Assembly (NCBI RefSeq): GCF_007556775.1
Contig: NZ_CP041742.1
Location: forward strand, 496,001 to 560,000
DNA: 64,000 nucleotides
DNA from: Lysobacter lycopersici
Lineage (GTDB): Bacteria; Pseudomonadota; Gammaproteobacteria; Xanthomonadales; Xanthomonadaceae
Reading direction: 5' to 3'
Program-made: the position numbers and the translations under genes
The notes under the pieces: model-generated
What the model saw: only the letters and a program-made list of their open reading frames with translations
The model's database searches: none
What the model was told of the DNA's origin: nothing
Part shown: positions 17,720 to 27,001 of the stretch, in pieces
How positions within the stretch are numbered: the stretch's first letter is position 1
Layout of the letters: every line of letters starts with the position of its first letter

Positions 17720-17979
17720 ACGTCCGGATCGAAATCGTGCGCGCCTGGCTGCACCGGCACGAATCGATGCAGCTCGAACTGCCCGCAGGCGCGAGCGTGG
17801 CCGACGCGCTGGCGGCCAGCGGCTGGAACGACGGCGAGTGTGCGGGCGTGGCGGTGTTCGGGGCGCGCGCGACGCCAGGGCAATTGCTCGCCGATGGCGA
17901 CCGGGTCGAGGTACTGCGCGGCCTGCAGGCCGATCCGAAGGACGCGCGACGCAGGCGCGCCGCGAGCGGGAAGGCCTAG
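17716..17979 (+). CDS. rnfH: RnfH family (RatB) ubiquitin-like protein
   Basis: 87 residues with a beta-grasp fold. It begins [11 protein letters not shown] and has the family pattern LPAGASVADAL and DGDRVEVLRGLQADPKDARR. Function is unclear; it is conserved as the partner of ratA. Its start overlaps the ratA stop (ATGA). Its TAG shares the palindrome CTAG (17976-17979) with the TAG of the convergent bamE gene, leaving no room for a separate terminator. Confidence 0.93.
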   Translation: MNVRIEIVRAWLHRHESMQLELPAGASVADALAASGWNDGECAGVAVFGARATPGQLLADGDRVEVLRGLQADPKDARRRRAASGKA

Positions 17980-18374
17980 CCTCCGCCGGGCTTCTTCTTT
18001 TCCTTCGGCAGGTTGCCGAAGCGGCTCATGCGTTTGGCGAGCGCATCGTCCTGCTCGGGGAAATACTCGCCATCCCAGCGCGACAGAACGTCGTTCTCGA
18101 ACCACAGGGTGAGGTTCTTGACTTCGGTGTGGCCGAGGCGGCCATCGCGTTCGCTCGCCGAGTAATCCCAACGGTCGTGGTGGAACGGATCCGCGATCGA
18201 CGGCGTGCCGAGCAGGTTGACCACCTGTTCCTTGCTCATGCCGGCCTGCAACTGGTCCGCGGCGGCCTTGTCGATCAGGTTGCCCTGGTAGATCGGCTGC
18301 TTGTACAGGATCCCGCAGCCGGACACGGCAAGGGCGAGGGCGGCGGCAACGATTGCGGAGGGGAGCTTGCGCAT
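17976..18374 (-). CDS. bamE: Outer membrane protein assembly factor BamE (OmlA)
   Basis: Lipoprotein subunit of the BAM complex that inserts beta-barrels. 132 residues; the lipobox LAVSGC places the lipidated Cys at 20. Conserved parts are YKQPIYQGNLIDK, LQAGMSKEQVVNLLGTP and DPFHHDRWDY. The ATG at 18374 gives a complete signal; longer readings do not. It is divergent from fur, as in Xanthomonas (omlA-fur) and Pseudomonas, with 114 bases between starts. Confidence 0.96.
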   Translation of the reverse strand: MRKLPSAIVAAALALAVSGCGILYKQPIYQGNLIDKAAADQLQAGMSKEQVVNLLGTPSIADPFHHDRWDYSASERDGRLGHTEVKNLTLWFENDVLSRWDGEYFPEQDDALAKRMSRFGNLPKEKKKPGGG

Positions 18375-18488
18375 GCGGGGATCGGTGGGCGGAAACAGGG
18401 GCGATGATACACTGCGCCGCGGCGCGCACGCCCCGTAGGACCTCGCGTTCACGCGGCGTTGCATCGACGATGGAGGCGCGGAAAGACG
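18375..18488. promoter_or_regulatory. Divergent bamE-fur promoter region
   Basis: The palindromic ATGATACA/TGTATCAT around 18404-18411 could provide -10 elements for both directions, so the two promoters would overlap. No convincing Fur box is visible. The overlap is inference from -10 similarity only. Confidence 0.45.
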
Positions 18489-18890
18489 ATGGAAACCCAG
18501 GACCTGCGCAACGCCGGGCTGAAGGTCACGCACCCGCGCATGCGCATCCTCGAACTGCTCGAGGCGTCCAAGCCCCGGCACATGACCGCCGAGGACATCT
18601 ACCGCCACCTGGGCGGGCAGGGCGACGAGATCGGCCTCGCCACGGTGTACCGGGTGCTGACCCAGTTCGAGGCCGCGGGGCTCGTGCTCAAGCACAACTT
18701 CGAGGGCGGGCACGCGGTCTACGAACTCGACCGCGGCCAGCACCACGACCACATGGTCGACGTCGACACCGGCAAGGTGATCGAGTTCCAGAGCAGCGAG
18801 ATCGAACAGCTGCAGCAGCGCATCGCCACCGAGCACGGCTGCGAGATCGTCGACCACTCGCTGGTGCTGTACGTCCGCAAGAAGAAGTAG
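18489..18890 (+). CDS. fur: Ferric uptake regulator Fur
   Basis: Iron-responsive repressor. 133 residues, the usual length. A winged-helix N-terminus (LKVTHPRMRILELLE, GLATVYRVLTQFEAAGLV) is followed by the metal-binding dimerisation domain with GQHHDHMVDVDTGKVIEF and EHGCEIVDH. Only one Cys remains in the C-terminal half, as in Fur proteins that lack the second CxxC structural zinc site. The ATG at 18489 begins METQDLRNAGLK. Followed by a dense REP cluster and convergent with recN. Confidence 0.97.
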   Translation: METQDLRNAGLKVTHPRMRILELLEASKPRHMTAEDIYRHLGGQGDEIGLATVYRVLTQFEAAGLVLKHNFEGGHAVYELDRGQHHDHMVDVDTGKVIEFQSSEIEQLQQRIATEHGCEIVDHSLVLYVRKKK

Positions 18891-19029
18891 GAGCGCCCGT
18901 TCGGGCGCGACCGACGCCGATCTGATGCCGTAGGAGCGCTCTCGGGCGCGACCCTTGTGGGAGCGCCTTCAGGCCCGACTGGCGTGTACGTCGCGGCTGA
19001 AGCCGCTCCCACAGGAGCAGCGCTCCTAC
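18891..19029. repeat. Cluster of REP-type palindromes between fur and recN
   Basis: At least five related units are visible. GTAGGAGCGCCCGTTCGG, GTAGGAGCGCTCTCGGG and TGTGGGAGCGCCTTCAGG are direct, while GCGGCTGAAGCCGCTCCCAC and GCAGCGCTCCTACA are inverted. Units end in GCGCGAC or CCCGAC. This is the same family as at 784-861 and 41410-41478. It overlaps the recN stop by a few bases and probably acts in 3' end formation for both genes. Confidence 0.85.
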
Positions 19030-20690
19030 AGTGCGTCCGCCAGCAGTTTCCTCGCTGCGGCGCGCGCCTCGTCGCCGACTTCCACGCCGCCGAGCATGCG
19101 CGCGAGTTCGGCGATGCGTTGTTTCGCGTCCAGCGCCCGCACCTCGCTCTGGGTGACGCCGGCGCTGGCGGCCTTGCTCACGCGCCAGTGCGCATGGCCC
19201 TGCGCCGCGACCTGCGGCAGGTGGGTGACGCACAGCACCTGGCGCTTGCCGCCGAGCGCGCGCAACTGGCGGCCGACGATCTGCGCGACCGCGCCGCCGA
19301 TGCCCGAATCCACTTCGTCGAACACCATGGTCGGCACCGCGTCGAGGCCGAGCGCGGCGACCTCGATTGCCAGCGAGATGCGCGACAGCTCGCCGCCGGA
19401 CGCGACCTTGCGCAACGGCCTCGGGGGTTGCCCGGCGTTCGCGGAAACGAGGAATTCCACGCGCTCGCCACCGTTCGGATCGGGATCGGCGTCGCCGTCG
19501 TTGGTTTCCAACGCGACCTCGAACCGACCGCCTGCCATGCCGAGTTCGCCGATCAGCCGCGAGGTTTCGTCCGATAGCGATTTCGCCGCCTTGTGCCGCG
19601 ATGCGCCGAGCGCATCCGCGGCTTCGCGCCACGACCCGCGTTCGCCATCGAGTTCCTGCACGAGTTCGGCGAGGCGTTGCCCGACGTCGGCCAGCGACTC
19701 GTGTTCGGCGGCCAGGGTTTCGCGTTGCGCGGCCAACTTGTCGAGCGGCACGCGATGCTTGCGCGCGAGGTCCTGCAATCGCGACAAGCGACGCTCCATC
19801 GCCGCCAGCGCCTCCGGATCGAGGTCGAGGTCGGAGCGGATGCGTTCGACCAGCGCCGCGGCTTCGTCGAGCTGGATCGCGGCCGAATCCAGCATTGCAT
19901 CGACTTCTTCCAGTCGTGGTTCGTGCGCGACTTCACGCTGCAGGGACTGGCGCAGGCGCTGCAGTTGCAGCGGCAGCGAGGATTCGCCACCGAGGCGTTC
20001 GCCGGCTTCCTCGCAGGCCGCGATCAGCGCCGCAGCGTGGGACTGGCGGCGATGCCCGCGGTCGAGTTCGGCCAGCGATTCGGCATCCAGCGCCTCGGCG
20101 TCGAGTTCGTCGAGCTGGTGGCGCAGCCAGTCGCGGCGTTCGCTTGCGTCGCCGCGGGCGAGCAGGGCCTCGCGTTCGCGCGCGAGTTCGCGCCAGCGCG
20201 TGGCGTGCGTGCGCACTATCGCGACGAGCGCATCGTGGCCGGCGTAGGCGTCGAGCAGCTCGCGCTGCGCCGGCCGCGACAGCAGCGCCTGCTGTTCGTG
20301 CTGGCCGTGGATCTCGAACAGCAATGCGGCCAGTTCCGCGACCTGCGCCAGCGTCGCCGGGCGGCCGTTGATCCACGCGCGCGAACCGCCGTCGGCGCGC
20401 AGCGTGCGCCGCAATTGGCATTCGTCGCCGTCGTCGAATTCCTGCACACGCAGCCAGTCCATCGCGGGCGCGGCATCGGTCAACGCGAACTGCGCGGTGA
20501 GTTCCGCACGTTCGGCGCCGTGCCGGACCATGCCGCTGTCCGCGCGCTGGCCGCCGAGGAAGCCGAGCGCATCGACCAGCAACGACTTGCCGGCGCCGGT
20601 TTCGCCGGAGATCACGGTCAGGCCGGGACCGAATTCGAGTTCGATCGCGGCGGCGATGGCGAAGTCGCGCAAGACCAGGCGGGTGAGCAT
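19026..20690 (-). CDS. recN: DNA repair protein RecN
   Basis: SMC-like ATPase that aids double-strand break repair. 554 residues, normal length. Walker A SGETGAGKS (28-36), the family motif LFEIHGQHEQQALL, a long coiled-coil centre (about 150-380), then the ABC signature VASGGELSRI and Walker B MVFDEVDSGIGG, and VTHLPQVAAQGHAH. The ATG at 20690 begins MLTRLVLRDFAI. It is divergent from hrcA with 75 bases between starts, and a lexA-type box is not obvious there. Confidence 0.97.
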   Translation of the reverse strand: MLTRLVLRDFAIAAAIELEFGPGLTVISGETGAGKSLLVDALGFLGGQRADSGMVRHGAERAELTAQFALTDAAPAMDWLRVQEFDDGDECQLRRTLRADGGSRAWINGRPATLAQVAELAALLFEIHGQHEQQALLSRPAQRELLDAYAGHDALVAIVRTHATRWRELAREREALLARGDASERRDWLRHQLDELDAEALDAESLAELDRGHRRQSHAAALIAACEEAGERLGGESSLPLQLQRLRQSLQREVAHEPRLEEVDAMLDSAAIQLDEAAALVERIRSDLDLDPEALAAMERRLSRLQDLARKHRVPLDKLAAQRETLAAEHESLADVGQRLAELVQELDGERGSWREAADALGASRHKAAKSLSDETSRLIGELGMAGGRFEVALETNDGDADPDPNGGERVEFLVSANAGQPPRPLRKVASGGELSRISLAIEVAALGLDAVPTMVFDEVDSGIGGAVAQIVGRQLRALGGKRQVLCVTHLPQVAAQGHAHWRVSKAASAGVTQSEVRALDAKQRIAELARMLGGVEVGDEARAAARKLLADAL

Positions 20691-20730
20691 GGCGGGATTG
20701 TGCCGCGTACGGCATCCAGGCCGGAAGCGG

Positions 20731-20759
20731 TTGCGCCCGCGCGCCGACGGTCGTATATC
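20731..20759 (+). promoter_or_regulatory. hrcA promoter, leaderless candidate
   Basis: TTGCGC (20731-20736), a 17-bp spacer and TATATC (20754-20759) are followed by six bases and the ATG of hrcA. Transcription would begin at the start codon. No CIRCE inverted repeat (TTAGCACTC-N9-GAGTGCTAA) is present. Confidence 0.6.
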
Positions 20760-20765
20760 CCGGGC

Positions 20766-21821
20766 ATGGCCCGTCCACGCGATCCCGAACTGCTCGACCC
20801 GCGCGCACGGCAGTTGCTGCGTTCGCTGATCGGGCGCTACATCCGCGACGGCGAGCCGGTCGGTTCGCAGACGCTGGCGCGGCACGCCGGGCTGGACGTG
20901 AGCCCGGCGACGATCCGCAACATCCTCGCCGACCTCGAGGGCGCGGGGTTGCTGGCCGCGCCGCATGCCTCCGCCGGGCGCGTGCCCACTGCGCAGGGTT
21001 ACCGCGTGTTCGTCGATTCGCTGCTGCAACTCAAGCCGCTTGGCGAAGGCGAATTGTCGCGGCTGCGGCAGGAATTGCCGGCCGGCGCGGGCACCCAAGC
21101 GCTGCTCGGCAACGCCTCGGAACTGCTGTCGGCGATGACCCATTTCGTCGGCGTGGTCGGGGTGCCGCGGCGCGAGCAGTTCGCGTTCCGCCGCATCGAA
21201 TTCCTCCCGCTGGATCCGCGCCGCGTGCTGTGCGTGCTGATGCTGGCCGACAACGAGGTCGAGAACCGGGTGATCGCGATGCGCCGCCCGTACGATCCGG
21301 CCGAGCTGGAACGCGTGTCGAACTACCTCAACGCGCATTTCGCCGGCATCCCGTTGCAACAGGTGCGTGCCGCGCTGCTGCAGGAACTGTCCCGCGCCCG
21401 CGACGAGATGCAGGCGCTGCTGGCGCGTTCGCTGGAACTGGCCGACGAGGCGCTGGCGCCGGCCGCCGAGGACCTGGTCCTGGCCGGGCAGACCCGGCTG
21501 ATGGGCGCGCAAGGCCTGTCCGATGTCGAACGCCTGCGTGAGCTGTTCGAAGCCTTCGCCCGCAAGCGCGAGATCCTGCAATTGCTGGACCGCACGGTGC
21601 AGGCCGAGGGCATCCGCATCTTCATCGGCGAGGAAACCGGCATGGCCCCGCTGGAAGGGGTATCGCTGGTCACCGCGCCCTACAGCGCGGGCGGGCGCGT
21701 GCTGGGCGTGCTCGGCGTCATCGGTCCCACGCGCATGGCCTACGACCGGGTCATCCCGGTGGTGCAGGCGGCCGCGGATGCGCTCGGGGCTGCCTTGAAT
21801 CCCGATTCGCAGCCCTCATAG
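20766..21821 (+). CDS. hrcA: Heat-inducible transcription repressor HrcA
   Basis: Represses heat-shock operons by binding CIRCE with help from GroEL. 351 residues, normal length. The winged-helix N-terminus has [27 protein letters not shown] and [14 protein letters not shown]. The C-terminal effector part has IGEETG and [18 protein letters not shown]. First gene of hrcA-grpE-dnaK-dnaJ. No CIRCE element appears in this window, so its targets (for example groESL) are probably elsewhere. Confidence 0.96.
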   Translation: MARPRDPELLDPRARQLLRSLIGRYIRDGEPVGSQTLARHAGLDVSPATIRNILADLEGAGLLAAPHASAGRVPTAQGYRVFVDSLLQLKPLGEGELSRLRQELPAGAGTQALLGNASELLSAMTHFVGVVGVPRREQFAFRRIEFLPLDPRRVLCVLMLADNEVENRVIAMRRPYDPAELERVSNYLNAHFAGIPLQQVRAALLQELSRARDEMQALLARSLELADEALAPAAEDLVLAGQTRLMGAQGLSDVERLRELFEAFARKREILQLLDRTVQAEGIRIFIGEETGMAPLEGVSLVTAPYSAGGRVLGVLGVIGPTRMAYDRVIPVVQAAADALGAALNPDSQPS

Positions 21822-21865
21822 ATCCCGGATCGGGCGGCACTCGACCGCCAGCAAGCCATCAGACG

Positions 21866-22369
21866 ATGACGACCGAACCGAGCATGGACCCGGAGACCAC
21901 GGCCGTGGACGCCGAACAGGCGCTGCGGGAGCAGATCGAGGCGCTGCAGGGCGAACTCGAACAGGCCAAGGCGCAGTTGCTGCTGGAACGCGCCGACCTC
22001 GACAACCAGCGCAAGCGCCTCGCCCGCGACGTGGACCAGGCGCGCCGCTTCGCCAACGAGAAGCTGCTGGCCGAACTGCTGCCGTTGTTCGACAGCATGG
22101 AGGCCGGGCTCGCCGCGGCCACCGCCGAGGATCCGCTCCGCGCCGGGCTGGAACTCACCCTCAAGCAACTGCATTCCATCGCCGAGAAGAATGGACTGAC
22201 CGAAGTCGCGCCGGCCGCCGGCGACGCCTTCGATCCCGAACGCCACCAGGCGATGAGCATGGCGCCGGCCGGGGAATTGCCGCCGGGCAGCGTCATCCAC
22301 ACCTTCCAGAAGGGCTACGTGCTCAACGACCGCCTGTTGCGCCCCGCGCTGGTGGTCGTCGCGGAATAA
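21866..22369 (+). CDS. grpE: Nucleotide exchange factor GrpE
   Basis: Releases ADP from DnaK. 167 residues, at the short end of the family. A long N-terminal coiled coil (about 15-75) is followed by the beta domain with [11 protein letters not shown] and [21 protein letters not shown]. It starts 44 bases after hrcA. A strong hairpin and a sigma32-type promoter follow in the gap before dnaK. Confidence 0.97.
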   Translation: MTTEPSMDPETTAVDAEQALREQIEALQGELEQAKAQLLLERADLDNQRKRLARDVDQARRFANEKLLAELLPLFDSMEAGLAAATAEDPLRAGLELTLKQLHSIAEKNGLTEVAPAAGDAFDPERHQAMSMAPAGELPPGSVIHTFQKGYVLNDRLLRPALVVVAE

Positions 22370-22373
22370 ACGC

Positions 22374-22398
22374 AGGGGCGACCGGCCCGGTCGCCCCT
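22374..22398 (+). terminator. Hairpin between grpE and dnaK (no T-run)
   Basis: AGGGGCGACCG (22374-22384), loop GCC and CGGTCGCCCCT (22388-22398) form a perfect 11-bp stem. Without a T-run it may reduce read-through, protect the grpE mRNA end, or act as a processing site. Confidence 0.5.
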
Positions 22399-22399
22399 A

Positions 22400-22427
22400 C
22401 TTGAACCGGCACGACACAGCCCCACAT
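22400..22427 (+). promoter_or_regulatory. sigma32 (RpoH)-type heat-shock promoter for dnaK
   Basis: CTTGAA (22400-22405), a 14-bp spacer and CCCCACAT (22420-22427) closely match the sigma32 consensus CTTGAA-N13/14-CCCCATnT. It would start transcription about 50 bases before the dnaK ATG. Confidence 0.75.
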
Positions 22428-22482
22428 CGCGAACATCGGCGCAACGGCGCCACCGAAACACAGGAAACGAGAGGGAACACAC

Positions 22483-24405
<1,923 letters not shown>

Positions 24406-24430
24406 TCGGGAAAACCTGGAAACGACAAGC

Positions 24431-24452
24431 GAACGCCCGGCCACGGGCGTTC
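24431..24452 (+). terminator. Hairpin after dnaK (no T-run)
   Basis: GAACGCCCG (24431-24439), loop GCCA and CGGGCGTTC (24444-24452) form a perfect 9-bp stem between dnaK and the TMEM175-like gene, a possible partial terminator that would lower dnaJ expression relative to dnaK. Confidence 0.5.
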
Positions 24453-24470
24453 GCCATGTGAGGAGAAGGC

Positions 24471-25049
24471 ATGGGTAAGGGGAGATTGGAAGCCTTCAGC
24501 GATGGCGTCATCGCCATCATCATCACCATCATGGTGCTGGAGCTGAAGGTGCCGCACGGCAGCGACCTGGCGTCGCTGGTGCCGCTGCTGCCGGTGTTCC
24601 TGAGCTATGTGTTGAGCTTCGTCTACGTCGGGATCTACTGGAACAACCACCACCACATGCTGCAAGCCGCGCACAAGGTCAGCGGCAGCGTGCTGTGGGC
24701 CAACCTGCACCTGCTGTTCTGGCTGTCGTTGTTCCCGTTCGCGACCGCGTGGATGGGCGAGAACCACTTCACCGCGCTGCCGACCGCCATGTACGGCGTG
24801 GTGTTGCTGATGGCGGCGATCGCCTACTGGTTGCTGCAGCAGCGGATCATCGCGGTTGAAGGCCACGACTCGCTGCTCGCGCGCGCCACCGGTAGCGATT
24901 TCAAGGGGCGGCTCTCGCCGTTGTTCTACATCGCGGGCATCGCGCTGGCGTTCGTGCAGCCGTGGCTGTCCTGCGCGCTATACGTGCTGGTCGCGCTGGT
25001 CTGGCTGGTGCCGGACCGGCGCATCGAATCGAGAATCGAGCGGAAATGA
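24471..25049 (+). CDS. TMEM175 family (DUF1211) potassium-channel-like membrane protein
   Basis: 192 residues with about six membrane segments. The N-terminal motif [12 protein letters not shown] carries the (R/K)xxxFSDG signature of the TMEM175 family, whose bacterial members form K+ leak channels. The next helices contain [14 protein letters not shown] and [25 protein letters not shown] precedes the ATG at 24471. Its TGA overlaps the dnaJ start (ATGA), so dnaJ translation is coupled to it, an unexpected insertion in the dnaK-dnaJ unit. Confidence 0.92.
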   Translation: MGKGRLEAFSDGVIAIIITIMVLELKVPHGSDLASLVPLLPVFLSYVLSFVYVGIYWNNHHHMLQAAHKVSGSVLWANLHLLFWLSLFPFATAWMGENHFTALPTAMYGVVLLMAAIAYWLLQQRIIAVEGHDSLLARATGSDFKGRLSPLFYIAGIALAFVQPWLSCALYVLVALVWLVPDRRIESRIERK

Positions 25050-26170
25050 GCAAGCGCGACTACTACGAAGTCCTCGGCGTCCAGCGCGACGCGAGCGAGG
25101 AGGACCTGAAGAAGGCCTATCGCCGCTGCGCGATGAAGCACCACCCGGACCGCAACCCCGACGATCCGGAGGCGTTGGCCCGTTTCAAGGAATGCAAGGA
25201 AGCCTATGAAGTGCTGAGCGACGGCGGCAAGCGCCGCATGTACGACCAGCACGGCCACGCCGCGTTCGAGCACGGCATGGGCGGCGGCAACGCCGGCCCG
25301 GGCTTCCACGACGTCGGCGACATCTTCGGCGACATCTTCGGCAACATCTTCGGCGGCGGCACGCGCCAGGCGCCGCGGCGCGGTGCGGACGTCGGCTACG
25401 TGATGGAACTCGACCTCGAGGAAGCCGTCGCCGGGATCGAGAAGAAGATCGAACTGCCGACGCTTTCGGCCTGCACCGTTTGCAGCGGCTCGGGTTCGGA
25501 AGACGGCAAGATCGAAACGTGCTCCACCTGCCACGGCCGTGGCCAGGTGCGCATGCAGCGCGGCATCTTCGCCATGCAACAACCGTGCCCGCATTGCGGT
25601 GGTCGCGGCCAGTCCATCGTCAACCCGTGCAAGGCCTGCCATGGCAACGGCCGGGTGCAGGACGAGAAGACGCTGGCGGTGAAGGTGCCGGCCGGCGTCG
25701 ACAGCGGCGACCGCATCCGCCTCGCCGGCGAAGGCGAGGCCGGTCCCGCCGGCGCGCCGCCGGGCGACCTCTACGTCGAGATCCGCGTGCGCCCGCACGA
25801 ATTGTTCGAACGCGACGGCGACGACCTGCATTGCGAAGTGCCGATCCGCATTTCCCAGGCCGCCCTCGGCGACAGCGTGCGCGTGCCCACGCTCGGCGGC
25901 GAGGCCGAGATCCGCGTTCCCGCCGAAACCCAGACTGGCAAGGTGTTCCGCCTGCGCGACAAGGGCGTGAAGTCCGTCCGCAGTCGCGGCCCGGGCGACT
26001 TGTACTGCAAGGTGGTGGTCGAAACCCCGGTGAATCTCACCGCCGAGCAGCGCGAGCTGCTGGAGAAGTTCGAAACCACCTTCGTCGGCGAAGGCGCGCG
26101 CAAGCATTCGCCAAGGTCCAGCACCTTCCTTGACGGGGTGAAGGGCTTCTGGGACCGGATGGTGTCCTGA
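25046..26170 (+). CDS. dnaJ: Molecular chaperone DnaJ (Hsp40)
   Basis: Co-chaperone that stimulates DnaK. 374 residues, normal length. The J domain has HPD at 33-35 (KHHPDRNP). A Gly/Phe-rich linker follows ([13 protein letters not shown]). Four CxxCxGxG zinc-finger repeats are [24 protein letters not shown] and CKACHGNG, then the C-terminal substrate-binding domains. The ATG at 25046 lies within the TMEM175 stop. The stop codon is part of a hairpin at 26167-26189. Confidence 0.98.
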   Translation: MSKRDYYEVLGVQRDASEEDLKKAYRRCAMKHHPDRNPDDPEALARFKECKEAYEVLSDGGKRRMYDQHGHAAFEHGMGGGNAGPGFHDVGDIFGDIFGNIFGGGTRQAPRRGADVGYVMELDLEEAVAGIEKKIELPTLSACTVCSGSGSEDGKIETCSTCHGRGQVRMQRGIFAMQQPCPHCGGRGQSIVNPCKACHGNGRVQDEKTLAVKVPAGVDSGDRIRLAGEGEAGPAGAPPGDLYVEIRVRPHELFERDGDDLHCEVPIRISQAALGDSVRVPTLGGEAEIRVPAETQTGKVFRLRDKGVKSVRSRGPGDLYCKVVVETPVNLTAEQRELLEKFETTFVGEGARKHSPRSSTFLDGVKGFWDRMVS

Positions 26171-26189
26171 CCCGCGCGAAGCGGGTCAG
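26167..26189. terminator. Hairpin between convergent dnaJ and oxygenase genes
   Basis: CTGACCCGC, loop GCGAA and GCGGGTCAG form a perfect 9-bp stem that includes both genes' stop codons. No T-run is present, so it may block read-through in both directions only weakly. Confidence 0.5.
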
Positions 26190-26881
26190 TCGTGCCGCGC
26201 GTTGACGTCGCGGCCGGCGCCGAAGCGCCGGTCCAGCCCGCCCATGAACTTCTTGAACCAGCGCGAAAACGTACCGCGCTTCTGCTTGCGCCGCAGTTCG
26301 TCTTCGCTGGTCAGCCAAGCGACCTGCAGCACGCGGCGTTCGCCCTCGAACGGCAGGTGGCCGTGCCAGGAATTGTCCGCGCGCGCGAACGCGGCCAGGG
26401 TTCCGTAGAGCGGGAGGATTTCGGGCGACACCATGGCCTCGATGTCGTCGCCGCTGGCGAGGAAACGCAGGCAGCCCGCGCTCCCGTGCGGCCAATCCTC
26501 GTTGAAATAGACCAGCGCGGTGGCGACCTTCGAACGACTGTCGGTGTGCAGCGTGCCATGGCGGCGGTTCACCGAATCGCTCAGGGTGACGATGGCGGGG
26601 TGGTCGCCCAGGCGATCGATGCCGAGCTTCCGGCCGAGCGCTTCGGCGAAGGCGGGGGCCGTGATTTCGTCGATCAACCTGCGCAATGCCGGGCCGCAGT
26701 CCGCGGGCTCGTAGGGGAAGAAGCCGGCGCTGCCGTAGCGCGGGAAATCCGCGACAAGCGCCTGCCGGTGCGCGTCGTCCAGTTGCCCGGGTGCGACCAT
26801 GAAGCGGAACGGCTCGCGGGCCACGATCGCATCCGGGCCATCGAGCCGGGCGACATCAAGCAGTGGGACGGGTGGAATCAC
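26186..26881 (-). CDS. 2OG-Fe(II) oxygenase family protein
   Basis: Prolyl-hydroxylase-like dioxygenase fold. The iron ligands appear as H-T-D (GTLHTDSRSK) and the distal His in NSWHGHLPF, with the 2-oxoglutarate Arg in EGERRVLQVAWL. The C-terminal tail is basic. Substrate unknown. Start is uncertain: GTG at 26881 has AAGG seven bases upstream and gives 231 residues. An ATG at 26941 would add an Arg-rich leader that also contains TATGAT, a -10-like element six bases before another GTG (26902). It converges on dnaJ. Confidence 0.8.
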   Translation of the reverse strand: MIPPVPLLDVARLDGPDAIVAREPFRFMVAPGQLDDAHRQALVADFPRYGSAGFFPYEPADCGPALRRLIDEITAPAFAEALGRKLGIDRLGDHPAIVTLSDSVNRRHGTLHTDSRSKVATALVYFNEDWPHGSAGCLRFLASGDDIEAMVSPEILPLYGTLAAFARADNSWHGHLPFEGERRVLQVAWLTSEDELRRKQKRGTFSRWFKKFMGGLDRRFGAGRDVNARHD

Positions 26882-27001
26882 GCTCGCGCCTTGTTCGTGC
26901 ACGTACCGATCATAACGTCGCCTTCGAAACTTGACCGGCATCAATGACTTGTCGCCCGACTTTGCGTAAGGTCACGAAAACGCCAGCCCCCGACAGGCGC
27001 C

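Noticed and set aside
20691-20765. CIRCE operator upstream of hrcA
   Set aside because: No TTAGCACTC-N9-GAGTGCTAA or close variant could be found there or before grpE/dnaK.
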